Below are positions 1-12,143 of a DNA stretch of 64,000 nt, piece by piece; position 1 is the first letter of the stretch, and the number at the start of each line of letters is the position of its first letter. The notes below the pieces were generated by a model that saw nothing but the letters and a program-made list of their open reading frames with translations, had not been told where the DNA came from and searched no databases. Source of the DNA: Sphaerolaimus hirsutus. Lineage: Eukaryota > Nematoda > Chromadorea > Monhysterida > Sphaerolaimidae. The translations under genes were made by a program, and so were the position numbers. The stretch lies in the NCBI GenBank assembly GCA_964036195.1, contig OZ038450.1, positions 9,240,701 to 9,304,700 on the forward strand. Reading direction: 5' to 3'.

Positions 1-73
1 CATTTTTTGTTGATTAAATCGGCGAATTTTTTAAGACCATAAGTCTATGATATACAATGAAACTGTCACCAAC

Positions 74-3000
74 TTTTAGCCAACTCGAGATCATCCAGGC
101 ATATCTTCATGAGCAACTTGAACTTGTGGTTCTCCAAAATATCGTGGCTGCCAGCAGAGCCGCTGCGTGGCATAAAAACAACCATAAAATCACAACATCA
201 CACCAAAAATCACACACAACCCCCCCCCCCCCCCACTAACCCAGACAAATTCTTCTTCAAAGCGTTGGATCTCCTCTTCACGCTCGTGATGATGAGCATG
301 TCGGACAGGAGGAACAGGCACCGGTCCTTGGTGCCGTGCGCGGTGGCCACCTTGACCACCTCGTACGAGTGGAACAGACGCTCCGCTGAGACCAGGTCGT
401 CCAGGCCGTCAACGATGGCCTCGATTTCGCGCAGTCTGTGTGTAGGTGTTTGATGTAGGTGTACGGTGGGGTGGGGTGGGGTGGGGTGGGGTGGGGTGGG
501 GTGGGGTGGGGTGGGGTGGGGTGGGGTGGGGTGGGGTGGGGTGGCGTCGGGTGGGGTGGGGTGGCGTCGGGTGGGGTGGGGTGGGGCAGATTGAGTTTGA
601 CCAATTTCACGATTTACCGCATTCCATCAGTGTAAGTACCGTATGTTTTACCGCTTTTTTTCAGTTACAGGTTGTTCCAGTTTTACAGTTACCACACAAT
701 TTGGAAAAAGTCGTAAAGAAACGCCCCAAAATGCAGGAGATTTATATATTTTAATACCTATAAGAAAATATAAAAAATCTGATATTTACTTATATTTTTT
801 TCCAGATTCTTCTGGGAGGTTTAAATAAATTTTTTTTAGATGAAAATATGAAAATATCTATTTATATTTTCTCTGAGTTTATTCAGAGAGATCCAGAGAA
901 ATTATATTTTCTGAAAACCACAACAACATTTTTTGGAACGCTAGTCATAAACCTAAGCCTCAGCCAATGCTATGTGACGAACTAGCGTTGTACAAATACA
1001 CGCAAATGACCCACCTCTGCTGCATCTGCTCGCTGCGCCCGGTCTCCTGCTCAACGTGGTTGATGCGGGTGGCGAGCGCGTGCACCTCCTTCTGCGCGCG
1101 CAGCAGAAGCGAGTGGTCCGGGTGCTCCACCGACGTGTGTTTCAGCAGTTCCTGCGCAGTGACTAGTTCGAGTAGATTCATTTGGTTGACGTAAATACCT
1201 ACTGTCTCCAGCCAGATTAGCAAGTTCACAACAGTTGCATAGTGAAGAGTTTTCAAAGGAGAGAGTACGATATGGTGCGCATTTCGGCATGGAAACATGT
1301 ATTTTGCATAGTAATAATTTTACACCTATAGTATCGCATAGGAACTTTTCCTCAAGCTTGAGTAGCCACAAGGCAATCACCTTTATCAGCAGTTCATATC
1401 TAGGTATCCTCTGCACAGGCATGATCAATAACGCATCGAGTGTCAGCTTGTTCTTGTGTTCGCGCGAGCACCGCTCCAGGTACTTTGCGAATGCCGGCTT
1501 GGCGTGGCACGCGCGTCTGATGGCCGCCTTGGCATGCTTCCAATTGTTGATGAATGCGCTGTACGTGTCCACCACCGGCTGCTTGGTGAACTGCACATAG
1601 GGGGGGGGGCTATTTGCTTGAATAATAATACCTTTTGGATAATTCGCCCTGTTAAACGAGTGATGAAAAATAATTCCTCCCCTTGAATAATTACTTCTTT
1701 ATGGCATAGATATGATCAATATGTTGCATGCAATTTGAACAAAAATGGCATGTTATTGTGTTAATAAAGCATATTACCGTATTTCCTCGAAATACCCCCC
1801 GGGGAGTGATTGTTTCATAGTGGTCCCGAGAGGGGGGGGGGTTAAACGAGGGGGGGGGTATTTCGAGGGGGGGTTATTATTTCGCCAGAAATTTTTTGAA
1901 ATCCTACTACAAATTCGTTGTTTGTAATGTACGCTGAGGTAGAAAAAGCAACCATAATTGACTAATAAGGTTCTGTAGACTAATATTAGTATGTAGATGG
2001 TATAAACATTGTTCTAACAACGTGACTCCGACATTGTCTGCATTACACAGAACACAAACTACAGTTTTTGTCATGTAAGTTCCCTTTACACTCAATTTGG
2101 GGGGTATTTCAGGGAGGGGTGATTGTTTCATAGTGGTCTCGAGAGGGGGGAGGTTAAACGAGGGGGTATTTCGAGGAAATACGGTATGTGGAATGAGTCG
2201 ATAGAAACATGTTTGAAAATTTTGACAAACCAACAGTACCCCCTTCAAAAAAGTATGACGAAAAAATAACTCCCATGGGAATTTTTCGAGCAAATACGGT
2301 ATGGTAGTATTCAGCACTTTCCTATTTGTGAACTGTGGGAAAATTGACGAGCACAGACGTTATTTAGAACAATGTCGCCAATCTTTTGCCTGCCATCCCA
2401 ATTATCGAGTCTTGACTTGAGCGCCGCGTGAAACTTCTCATGGTGCGCCAGTATCTCGGGTATCTGGAAGAAGATCTCGTCCACGAGCGCCGGCTCGACC
2501 AGCGTGCACAATTCGGGCCTTTTCAACGGCCGCATGTATTTCTGCACAGGGTGTGGGTGTGTGAAAGAGAACGCTGAGTCAATGCTTTGAGGGGGATGTC
2601 GGATGTAAACTGGTGCCGATCCCAGACCACGTAAAATGCCCTGTAAAATGTCAAATGTCATTCAAAGTGTCAAAAGTCATGTAAAATGCCCGGTAAAATG
2701 GCAAACGTACGTTTGCCATTTTACCGGTCATTTTTCATTACTTTTGACACTTTGCATGACATTTGACTTTTAACAGGGTCTGGCCTTGTCCCCAGTACGG
2801 ACAGAATGCTATACAATGAATGATAAATACCATATTTCAATGAATAAAGTTTTGTGAAAAAGAGTGCACCAAATTCGCCCAAAGTGGGAGCAATGTGATC
2901 TGATGAAATTTTTTTTGTGTCTGTTCGTTTATTCATTGTAAGGTCTGGCGTCAGTTGACTATACAAACCTGCACCATGAGATGGAGGTTGTTCACGTAGT

Positions 3001-4312
3001 TGTCCTCTGTGTCGTACAACTCTTTGACCACGTGCGACCGCATGTCCTGCGTTCAACAAATTTAAATAGCTTCCATTGGTGGATTAGTGTTAGGAGTAAA
3101 GAGTTTCATTCAAAAAGTACAATAAATACAGAAAACTCGTGTGATGCGTGGATCTGCATGGGTATCTTTTGATTTACCTAAAAATAGGTATGTGTATGGT
3201 AGTTTTGCTAATCCTTATTATTTATTTAAAATTACAAAGAGCATCATTACAAAATCATTGAGTATGAACTTTTGGAATGAAACTTTTCAAATCACGCGTT
3301 GATTTTCGTATTATTATTTTTTCTTTATAAAATAGGAAATATGGTATAATAAATAAATATAATGTCTATTAACAATAATAAATATGTATATGGTTGGAAA
3401 GAAAGTTCTATCCGATTCTAGAACTTTCAGTTAGAGTTGGAAAAGGACTTTGTTTCAAACCTAACAGCAGCATAAGATACTCGCTACAGGTATATTATTA
3501 TAAATATATATACCGTATTACCTCGAATTAACCCCCCTTGAATTACCCCCCTCAAATTTTGCAGTCGAAATAACAAACCCCCATGGGGGTAATACGGTAT
3601 GAATATACCTATTTATGTTAGGATGCAAGTGTTCCTTTATTCAATTGAATCGGACAGAATAAATAACCTGATTGAATCAAAATAATTAGGTATCGATGTT
3701 GAAGCACAACAACACAACAAAACACCACAAAAAGACCGTTGCAAACGAGTCCACCGATACGGTAGCATCGAAGCTGGCATTGTCGAACTCCATGTAAACA
3801 CTGGTGGACGGGCTGCGCTGGCCACCGTAAAATGGAGAGGGCGACCGAGACCGCAGCAAGCCCAGTGTCGGCGGCCGCAGCCGGTATTTCGATGCCGCGG
3901 GATTCGCAAACACCTCCGTCGGTGTCTGCTTTGCGTTAATTTTTGCTTGGATTTTTGCATGGTCAATGGAAATGATTACGCATGGGAAAACACGCGCCAA
4001 TTTCGCGGTCACAACAGATCAGAAACCAGAACGGACCACCGGAACATCCTCATCGGCGACGGCCTCGACGTGCATGGACAGGGTGCGCGGCGTGTCGGCG
4101 CTGCCGCAGCTGGACGCGCCGGCCGGCGGGCTGGCGGGCTCCATGTGCGGCGTCGAGGACGCGCGCGAGAAAATGCGCAGTCGGTGCGAGTAGAGCCGCT
4201 GCAGCGACGGCTTGCGGCGCGTCGACGGCGAGTTGGACGCTCGGCCGCATAACGGCGACGTCGGCGCCACCGGCGACGAGCCGGACGCCTCGCTGAACTT
4301 ACGCAGCGGCAT
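74..4312 (-). CDS. RhoGEF (ARHGEF17-like), DH-PH catalytic part, 3' end off window
   Basis: Guanine-nucleotide exchange factor that would load GTP onto Rho-family GTPases at the cell cortex. Exons on the minus strand, in order: 3737-3925, 2969-3046, 2359-2541, 1381-1590, 1015-1151, 241-435 and 74-162, all joining in consistent phase. The DH domain starts at MRSHVVKELYDTEDNYV, continues through KYMRPLKRPE and LVDEIFFQIPEILAHHEKF, and has the diagnostic last helix LTLDALLIMPVQRIPRYELL followed by ELLKHTSVEHPDH. The PH domain follows (DRCLFLLSDMLIITSVKRR, then HKFKLLMKICLDDLELAK) and is cut by the window edge. The subfamily call rests on remembered resemblance of the DH core (LVDEIFFQIP, KLTLDALLI, LLKHT..DHPD) to ARHGEF17/TEM4. 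ARHGEF10 is the alternative. In ARHGEF17 a beta-propeller would follow to the left of base 1. DH-PH identity is near certain. Confidence 0.9.
464..585. repeat. GTGGG pentanucleotide microsatellite
   Basis: About 24 copies of a GTGGG unit, with a few GGCGTCGG variants at the right end, in the RhoGEF intron just before the PH exon (acceptor at 435 on the minus strand). On the transcribed strand it is C/A-rich (CCCCA). Confidence 0.95.
1775..2186. mobile_element. ACCGTATT-ended foldback element
   Basis: Ends TACCGTATTTCCTCGAAATA and its complement, with inner G-rich runs and a second inverted copy of the end motif, flanked by TA. No coding capacity. Sits in the RhoGEF intron between 1590 and 2359. 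A damaged end of the same kind lies at about 2241-2300. Confidence 0.85.
2610..2795. mobile_element. TGTAAAATG-arm foldback element (family 1)
   Basis: Ends CTGGTGCCGATCCCAGACC and the complementary CCAGACC...CCCCAG. The arms are built of TGTAAAATG, GTCAAATGTCA and GCAAAGTGTCAAA words that pair into a long hairpin. It lies inside the 427-base intron (2542-2968) between two DH exons. Confidence 0.85.
3511..3599. mobile_element. Short ACCGTATT-ended foldback element
   Basis: 89 bases, TACCGTATTACCTCGAATTA to GGGGGTAATACGGTA. Minimal copy consisting of little more than the two ends. Confidence 0.8.
4037..4312 (-). CDS. Possible alternative first exon of the RhoGEF
   Basis: GC-rich 92-codon exon opening with ATG at 4312 (MPLRKFSEASGSSPVAP) and rich in Ser, Pro and Arg. 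An in-frame TGA lies 54 bases upstream, and no convincing acceptor lies between that stop and the ATG, so this reads as a start exon rather than an internal one. Its donor at 4036-4031 leaves phase 0, which fits the next exon (3737-3925, TPTEVFANPAASKYRL). The last upstream exon of the long form (12144-12318) also ends in phase 0, so either exon could join to 3925. I infer two promoters: a distal one near 41 kb and a proximal one in the CpG-rich stretch at about 4.3-4.6 kb. A separate short gene starting here is the alternative. Confidence 0.55.
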
Positions 4313-4599
4313 GCTGGCTGGCCATCGCGGCCGCGGCGAACAGTCGCAGTTTTTGACGGCGGTTCAAAAAAGGGCTGTGGGCCGCGCTGCAGCCGCCGCT
4401 TGTTCCCATCGTTATCGTTCCCGCTGCTTGCGCATGCGGCATGTACGGTGCATGAATAGCGGCGAAATGAATAGCAAGGCAAACATTTGACAGGGCACTC
4501 CCCCGCAACTGCGACATGCGAAGTCCGGACTGCGCCTGCGGCAGTGTTGCATGCGGGATGCAAGAAACGAAGTTATGCGGTGCTAATCTCCTGAAGAAA

Positions 4600-5370
4600 A
4601 GTTGACGGATCGCGTATGTAGATAAATGCGTACATGTATACACTATGTTTTTTTTCATAATGTAATTGTACATATGCATGAGAGAAAATAAATAATAAAT
4701 TGGCCTCATCAAGTCAGGCACTCATTTGGCGACGGGACGGCAGCCTCGCCCGCGTGTCACCGAAACGCAGCCACCCGGTTCATATTTATCTAAAATATAA
4801 AAGTATTCATTCTGCGAACACGTTCAATCACACAGGGTCGGGTACGTCGCCGCGGCTTAGAGTCGTCAATCGGCTAAATGGCCGCATGCATGATGCATGG
4901 AGGCGGGCGCGTCGCTCGGACTCATATCGCGTATCGCGTGCCACATTGTCGCGCCGCGAACTGTTGCAAAGTGCAGGGTAGATAGGCGTCAATAAACTGC
5001 GGTCACATCAGTGGGACTTGTCGCCGTGATGCAGTATTTATGAGGTTTTTCGCTGATTTACTAGACACATTTTAACTGATGTGGTGAGCTCGTGTTAAAA
5101 GTAAAGCAATTGCTCTGTGTGGTACATTTCGCTTATGAGTTTTCTTTATATTTCACTTGTTGTTTTGCTCGCAGTTGTACGCGAGTGTTCAACCCGGGTC
5201 AGGGGTATTAGAGTGTTTTAATTCGGTTTGACTGGCTGTTGTCTGCCATTTCCCAGTATTCCATTATTAGGTTGCTAGCTGGTTTTCTTTTTTCTATTTT
5301 TTTTCCCGTTATCTCAATTCCACACAGTACGATGTTTTGCCATTCTGTGCTCTGCAATGTTAAGGCACGA
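4600..5370. other. Region upstream of the proximal RhoGEF start; no gene seen
   Basis: Follows the GC-rich stretch that surrounds the possible alternative first exon. GC content falls beyond about 5.0 kb. A minus-strand promoter would be expected around 4.35-4.7 kb; no TATA box or other element can be pinned down by eye. Confidence 0.3.
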
Positions 5371-5379
5371 GGTTACAAT

Positions 5380-5915
5380 TAGGGTGTCAACAAAAACTTT
5401 TTGGCGGAAAACGGAAACGGAAATTTTTTCGCACTTGCCAGAAAACGGAAACGGAAAAAAATTCCACTTGCCGGAAAACGGAAAACGGAAAAATGAAAGG
5501 CCGGAAAACGGAAACGGAAACGGAAAAATTTACTGAAATTATGCCAGAAACGGAAAAAATTTGCTGAAATTTTGCCGGAAACGGAAAAATTTTTGCAGAA
5601 ATTTATCCGGAAATAAAAAAATTTGCAGAAATCTTGCTAGAAATAGAAAAAATCACATAATTGAGAACTTGCATGCATGTTTACCAGTTTGACTGAAACA
5701 GAAAACAGAAAATTGAGCTGGAAGGTAAAAAAAGTTGGCAAAACTGACAATTGAGCCGGAAAATGGAAAAAGATGGAAAAACTGAAAATTTAGCCGGAAA
5801 ATGGAAAATGGGCCAGAAAAACGGAAACGGAAAAAAAATTTAGCAGCCGGAAAACAGAAACAGAAACGGAAAAATTTTTGCATGCGGAAAGCGGAAAAGG
5901 AAAGTTGACACCCTA
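5380..5915. mobile_element. hAT-type element with CGGAAAACGG repeats
   Basis: Ends TAGGGTGTCAAC / GTTGACACCCTA and a perfect 8-base duplication GTTACAAT at 5372-5379 and 5916-5923. The interior is degenerate tandem CCGGAAAACGGAAACGG. Non-coding. The same CCGGAAAA word occurs in the WDR75 introns (about 56100-56170). Confidence 0.85.
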
Positions 5916-6257
5916 GTTACAATCTCACCTATTAGGACCGCGTTAAGGGTAGCCGACGGGTGTATTTATGTTGTTATTTTTACTTGCATTTGACTTGAAT
6001 GGTCCGCGCCGAGTAAACACTTTGAATTGAAATAGACAATTTGATAAGATCATGCTTGCTAGCAGGTATACTGAATCTCCTGGTTCTGGATGGTTGTTGT
6101 GACGGACAGCAGGTGCTTTTAAATAATTTTAAATGGCGATTTCAAATTAAGAGAAAGAACCAATAGAGCCAAGAAGCAAAGAATCAACTGCAGCCAAGTA
6201 CCTACCTGAAGTTTTTTGTGATCAAGACAAAAATTTATAACAAAAAAGTGTTAAAGG

Positions 6258-6618
6258 TACATGGTCGGGCTGAAAAGTCCCCGGGCAGTGCTTGCCATTC
6301 GCGCTAGGGGTAAGCTACGGTTATAAAATTTTAACACGTTAATATATCAGGTGTTTTGAGTTTTCACTCAAAATTTCACCCCTCTAGCTCCACCCACTGC
6401 GGAACTGTGGGGGTTACAATTTCGGTCATTTTGTACATCAGTACAAAATGACCGAAATTGTAACCCCACAGTTCCGCAGTGGGTGGAGCTAGAGGGGTGA
6501 AATTTTGGGTGAAAACTCAAAACACCTGATATATTAACGTGCTAAAATTTTATAACCGTAGCTTACCCCTAGCGCGAATGGCGAGCACTGCCCGGGGACT
6601 TTTCAGCCCGACCATGTA
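6258..6618. mobile_element. Nearly perfect 357-base palindromic element, TA-flanked
   Basis: The two arms (CATGGTCGGGCTGAAAAGTC ... and complement) pair almost base for base over about 178 bases, meeting at about 6438. TA on each side (6258-6259, 6617-6618) suggests a mariner-type target. Only a few mismatches are visible, so the insertion is young. Confidence 0.9.
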
Positions 6619-7725
6619 GATAATTAGTAAGCAAAAATCACGAGTCGCTATAACTGTATCCCATGATTAGGTACCTATTTGTATTCCATTTGAGGTCGTT
6701 GAAAAAAGCGCGATACTATTGCAAAAAGTTTCTGTTGTTTTTAATACCGTTCTACGCGCAAAATCAATTTGCCATCTATTCATGTACTTCGATAAAAATA
6801 AATATGATACATTTGTATGAGGAGGTTGTTCAGGGAAATGGCAGACAAACTAAGTAATTCAGCAAAGTAAGTTTTTTGACCGGATGTGCATATCCGGCAA
6901 ACTTTCAAAGCACATGCATACCACATTCAGAAATTCTCCTTAGAGAAGTTTAGTCGCAGTTTTCAACCATTTTAAAAAGCAACAGAGATAGATTTCAGAA
7001 GGAAAAGCTGAATGCTTTCTTTAAAGGCAGCTGAATTTATAAGGTGGGGCGCCGACGTTAAAAATCTATAGCAACCAAACAGGCAACAAAATCTATGAAT
7101 TCAGCACAGTAAAGAGTACTGCATTGAAACAGGGATCGGCTTCAAAAAGTGATTTCCACTTTTCATCCTGTGTTCTACATGCTGGGCTGTGCCACTTTAG
7201 TAGTTAATTGAACATGCTACAAAATTATGTACTGAGTTCAATCAATTTCTTCACCTGCAAAATGTGACAGTTTGCATGCCAAACTAGCTCCACTTCTCAT
7301 CAAGATAGCGAAAGAGTGCAAAATGCCAATTGCCACAGGTGGTAATCGAAATCTTGCACAACTCATTGCATCAGTAATCTGCTATTTAGTTGGTGCAATG
7401 CGAGAACACTGTGACCACTGAAAATCATACATGTGGCTTGTTAACTGGTACACTTTGGAATGCAATGTGTCATAATAATTAAAACATAAGGTAAATAAAA
7501 CATGGCTGGAGCTTGTTAAACGTAATTACTTCACGGCATGTAAAAAGGAACACTCTAAATAGATGACAACTGTGAGGATGAAAATTGGAAAACTGTCTGT
7601 TCTTACATGTTCCTGTTCACATTGATGAAATGCAATTCTTCACATATTATACCTATATAACAAATTTGTTCACAGAGGTGTTACAAAAATAGCTGAGAGC
7701 CACGCATGAAACTTATATCCTGAGT
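6619..7725. other. No gene seen
   Basis: AT-rich sequence with only short frames; no repeat family recognised. Confidence 0.5.
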
Positions 7726-7727
7726 TA

Positions 7728-8359
7728 TAATTGAGGCGGCTAATTCTAAAAGTCGACAAGTCCTCAAAATGCGATTTTGAGTAAATTACATTTTAAGTTT
7801 CATTTCCAATTCCAGGTCTGTGGTGCGTGTCCAATGGCGCTCTCTTATGCTCAAGATTAAGTTCCAAATATTAACAATAATGGGTCAAATTTTCAGCCCC
7901 TGCTCTCAACGTATATGTGAAAAATTGGGTGTCTATAAAATTCTACTCGGACAGAACAAAACTGTTTCGGGGAGGGAAATGGACTTGTCGACTTCTTGCA
8001 CTCGCGAACACTTTCGTTCCCGCCCAGGGAAATTTTGGACTTGTCGACTTTTAGAAATCGGTGTCCATGATGGACTTAACACATTTCTTGCGTTTTTTTC
8101 CCATAAAAAAGGCTGCGGAAGGTGGACTTGCCGACTTTTAGCCCAAAACTAAGTGGACTTGTCGACTTCTTGCCCAAATTTTTGGCATTTTTCCCAAAAA
8201 TGTCAAATTTGGCACCTTGCCATATGGGTATATGAGGTCAGAAACTTTATGGAAAATTATGAAAAAAGTGCGGGAGTAGCCCCAGATGACGTTTCCGGGC
8301 CTAACTCAAAATTTTTATATTCTGGACTTGTCGACTTTTAGAATTGGACGCCTCAATTA
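7728..8359. mobile_element. TA-flanked inverted-repeat element with GTCGACAAGTCC words
   Basis: Ends TAATTGAGGCGGCTAATTC and CCTCAATTA, with TCTAAAAGTCGACAAGTCC near each end, flanked by TA. GGACTTGTCGACTTTTAG/TTCTTGC words recur inside on the same strand. Non-coding. Confidence 0.8.
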
Positions 8360-9580
8360 TATTGGACGGCTGCGGGAATGAATATAAAGATATCATCGCA
8401 AAGCATAGAACAAAATTATCTGAATATTTGGTCAATGGTGATATAGGTAAATAAAATTCACAGCCCGCGGTATCGTACTATTTGATCAATGGTGAAGTAA
8501 ATAGATAACCAAAATTAACAGGATAGCAGCACGCAATTAAGCTAGCTTCAGACGATAGGTGAGAATGAACAGATGCAGCTGTTTGATTGAAATTGATGAA
8601 TTCATGCGCGGTGTGGGGGCGGATCCGTGTGGTAACACAAACGCAACGTGCTTCAATAATGGAAAGGCGGCGGGAAAACAGGTCTGGCTTTTGCACGAGC
8701 ACAGCTTTATGTAAAATAGGTAAAAATACCTACATACCTGGGCATGTACTTGGTGCGTGCCGTAAATGGTGCCCCTCGGCCCTCCGGCGGTAACCCATTC
8801 ATTACATGCTCTAGCGAGCTAAAATACGACAATCATGCGACGATTTTTCACTAGCAAGACAAGGCCACAAAAATTTCATTTAAGTTTCGCCCCCAGTTAC
8901 GATGGCAATGAAAGTCAGCATATAAATCTCTTGTGAATTTCCAAGAAAAATGTAGGATTTTTACAGTTTCCAAATTGCTGGATTTTTCTTTTATTTATCA
9001 CTTTTTAAATTAGCCCCCCCCCACACTAGTTTACTACTGTGTGTCAAGCATCGCGAATGTGCGGTCACTTAAAAACGATTGCCAACTTTCATGATTTTAC
9101 ATCTTGATTCAGGCGGTCCGGTAAAAAACGCAATGAATTTTCCGGCCGTAACTCCGTGAAAAACAAAAAAAAATCGAAATAAGATAAAGCAAAATTAGGT
9201 AAGTAATATTGTACTCATGTATACTCATGTATTGTGGGTAAGTAAATATATTCATGTTACTGGCAGTAATTGCTGTAATAATAACACGATTCACTTGCCA
9301 GACTTTCAAAACAAACGAAGCATGATGACCAGAGGGTATTTATATCTGAAATATCACCAATACCACACATTTATTTATTTATCATTTACCAGATATGGAA
9401 CGACATAGACAGTGCGCTGCTACATAACATTCAGTGCAATTCAATCATTCACTCTTGATTGACATGAAATATATTCGTGATAAGAAAAATATATGATATT
9501 TTTGCACGAATATGCTAATTGGAAGTGTGCGCATAATGTAAAATGTGAAGGTGGAAAACTTTGAGGTTGATGAAATGGCG
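8360..9580. other. No gene seen
   Basis: Intergenic or intronic AT-rich sequence. No frame has coding character. Confidence 0.5.
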
Positions 9581-10243
9581 CTACACACACTAGTTTTCAC
9601 CGTGACATGTGTGAAAACTGAAATGGCGACATGGCGACATCCAGCCTACTCTTTTTGTACGCTATGTGTGTTTTAGTTTTTAAATTTTCAAATGTTAACT
9701 TTCATTTACCGTATTACCTCGAATTATCCCCCCCTTGAATTAACCCCCCCCCCCTCGAAATACCCCCCCTAAATTTCGGCTGAGGAAATAATAAACCCCC
9801 CCCCTCGAAATACCCCCCCTAAAATTGAGTGTATTGTGAACGTACATGACAAATACCGCAGTTTGTGATCTGTACAAGGCAGAACACACCTAAAAACTGA
9901 TGATAAAGTGACGTTAGGGTAGGGTTACTGTGTATATACAGTTTTAAATGCTTATAAACACGTATACATCCATGTAATTGCTTGTTTTTTCTACGTGTGA
10001 GTATGGGGGATTTCAGAAATTTTCTGGCGAAATAATAGACCCCCCCTCGAATAAACCCCCCCCTCGAATTATCCCCCCCTAAAATTTTGCTGGCGAAATA
10101 ATAAACCCCCTGGGGGTATTTCGAGGTAATACGGTATTTAAATTCCAATTTAAATTAGATAAAATCATTCAATCATTCATTAATTTGCATTTTAAAAATT
10201 TCCAGTTTTCACACGAAGTCACGGTGAACACTAGTGTGTGTAG
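9581..10243. mobile_element. CACACTAG-ended element split by an ACCGTATT element
   Basis: Outer ends CTACACACACTAGTTTTCAC and GTGAACACTAGTGTGTGTAG. Within it, 9707-10136 is a complete ACCGTATT-ended foldback (TACCGTATTACCTCGAATTA ... ACGGTA). Relatives of the outer element lie at about 43414-43606 and 48265-48456. Confidence 0.8.
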
Positions 10244-12110
10244 GCACATTGGTGCATTCTCAGTCCAAGCAAATTTGGCTTTATCAACTTGATATTTCAA
10301 GTTAAACTTTAGTTTCGTGTCGTGTCGGGATATTCTGCTGGGGAGAATATACCGTGCGCGTAGAAAAGATCAGCTCAATTATGAATAAATATCATCGTTT
10401 CTCGGGAAATGACTGATTTACCAATTTAACTTTTCCAATTCAATTCATATTTATTACCTCACTTAGGTCATTTGTTTTTCGTTGCGATATATTTATCAGT
10501 TTTGCGGCGCTTTTTGTCATACTAATTAATTTTTCACGTTGGTGGAAGATCTAGCGTCCCCAACAAGGAATTAGTTAATGGATACGGTAAAAATACATGT
10601 TCATAGTGCATGTGAACTGTAGTGGAGCTGACCATAATATATACAGGCTGCAGGTTCATTATTATGGGGAGCAGTGCAGCCACGGTGACAAAAATTAAGT
10701 TTGCGTAAACATGAGCAGGCACTCAGTATTTTCTCTTCTACCCACGTCTCCCATTATTATCAAGCACTCACGCAACTGAAGGTAGATAACCCCACAGATT
10801 TGAATTTTTCGAAATCGCATTCTAAAGTTTGGCACTGGCCTGACAGTGTCATTTTCACGCCACAAATGTGGCGCTGCATTTTTCAGAGAGCACAGACATT
10901 CCTTTTCAGATCTGACATCTTATACAGACAGATCTTATAAATATACGTAGAACCAGTGGTCCATGACATACATGATAGTTATGTTCCAGCATTTTGAATC
11001 AAAAGTGCGTATGTCCATTTAATGAAATTATTGCTTATGTACTTTGATGTGAAACTTTCGTGCGACCTAGTTCTCTCGTCAAAAATGAAAAATGTTAGCG
11101 TGTTACTGATTGGTGGTGGGAAAGCGTTGGGGTATTTACCATGGCACCATTAAAACAGGCACTGGATGTCTTTGTACAACTAATGATGATGACAACAAGC
11201 GAGGAATTTTTTTCAGAAACTGTATATCGCCATTATCTTCGATTTTTCCAATATTTCAATTTTGACATTCAAACAGGCATGGTTCTAGTGAAGTCACAAC
11301 CCTTGCCCATTTTTTTGGCAAAAAAAAGTTTAATTTCTGTACATTTCCAATATTTACCATCCTGTGGCCAACCAATAGTGAGTTATAGTTATGGATACAG
11401 CTGACAATGACATTGAATCATTATCATTATGAAATAATGCATGTAGCTGTACTGGCCTATTTGCGCTATAAACATGATAAATACGATAATTTGGTGCATA
11501 GATTCTGCAATAAATGAGCGGTACTGAAAGCAATGTTGTAGGGAAACGTTTTTAAATGTTTGTTACATTGTTAAGCTAGGCTGTGGTAAATTTCAGTGAA
11601 AAGTGCATGGTCAGAAGACTACATATTATGCATCCACGCAAACCAGACATTGCTATATTTACATGATGTGATGCCCCGAGGCTTCAATGAACTAACTACA
11701 ACAAGCCAACATGAGGCAATATTCAGAAGCTTCGTGCGTTCTGTCAAACTGCGACTTTAATGTTTAAGTCTCAGCCCAGAAATATCACCAGTGCGGGTTA
11801 AATCCTACCGGCATGTAAATGCACAGCGAATCGAAAAACATGTACCCGTAATCAACGTGTTTTGCGCTCAACACAGGACCCTTATACCGGCAATAATGAT
11901 GAGATCCATGAGCAATGAAACAATGCTACAGATAATGATTGGCATGAGTGAATGAATGCAAATTATTACCTATATGATGTGACGTATTTCCGACGAACAG
12001 AGCGACAATGAACAGCGTAGAATGAGTCGATATGAAGGTATTCAGGTTCAAATGGCAGATAATGCAAATAGTTAGTAGAACTCTCAGCAGGATAAAATTA
12101 TCTAAAATCT
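10244..12110. other. No gene seen
   Basis: AT-rich; intron of the long RhoGEF transcript if the one-gene model is right. No convincing exon on either strand. Confidence 0.5.
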
Positions 12111-12143
12111 TTAAATAAAAACAATAGAAAAAACAGCACCCAC

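Noticed and set aside
446..754. Open frame through the GTGGG repeat
   Set aside because: Its length comes from a stop-free microsatellite (repeating Gly-Trp-Gly-Gly-Val); no coding character outside it.
4009..4563. 184-codon minus-strand Arg-rich frame
   Set aside because: Arg/Ala/Pro-only composition typical of an out-of-frame reading of GC-rich DNA; the MPLRKFSEASG frame over the same bases is the plausible one.
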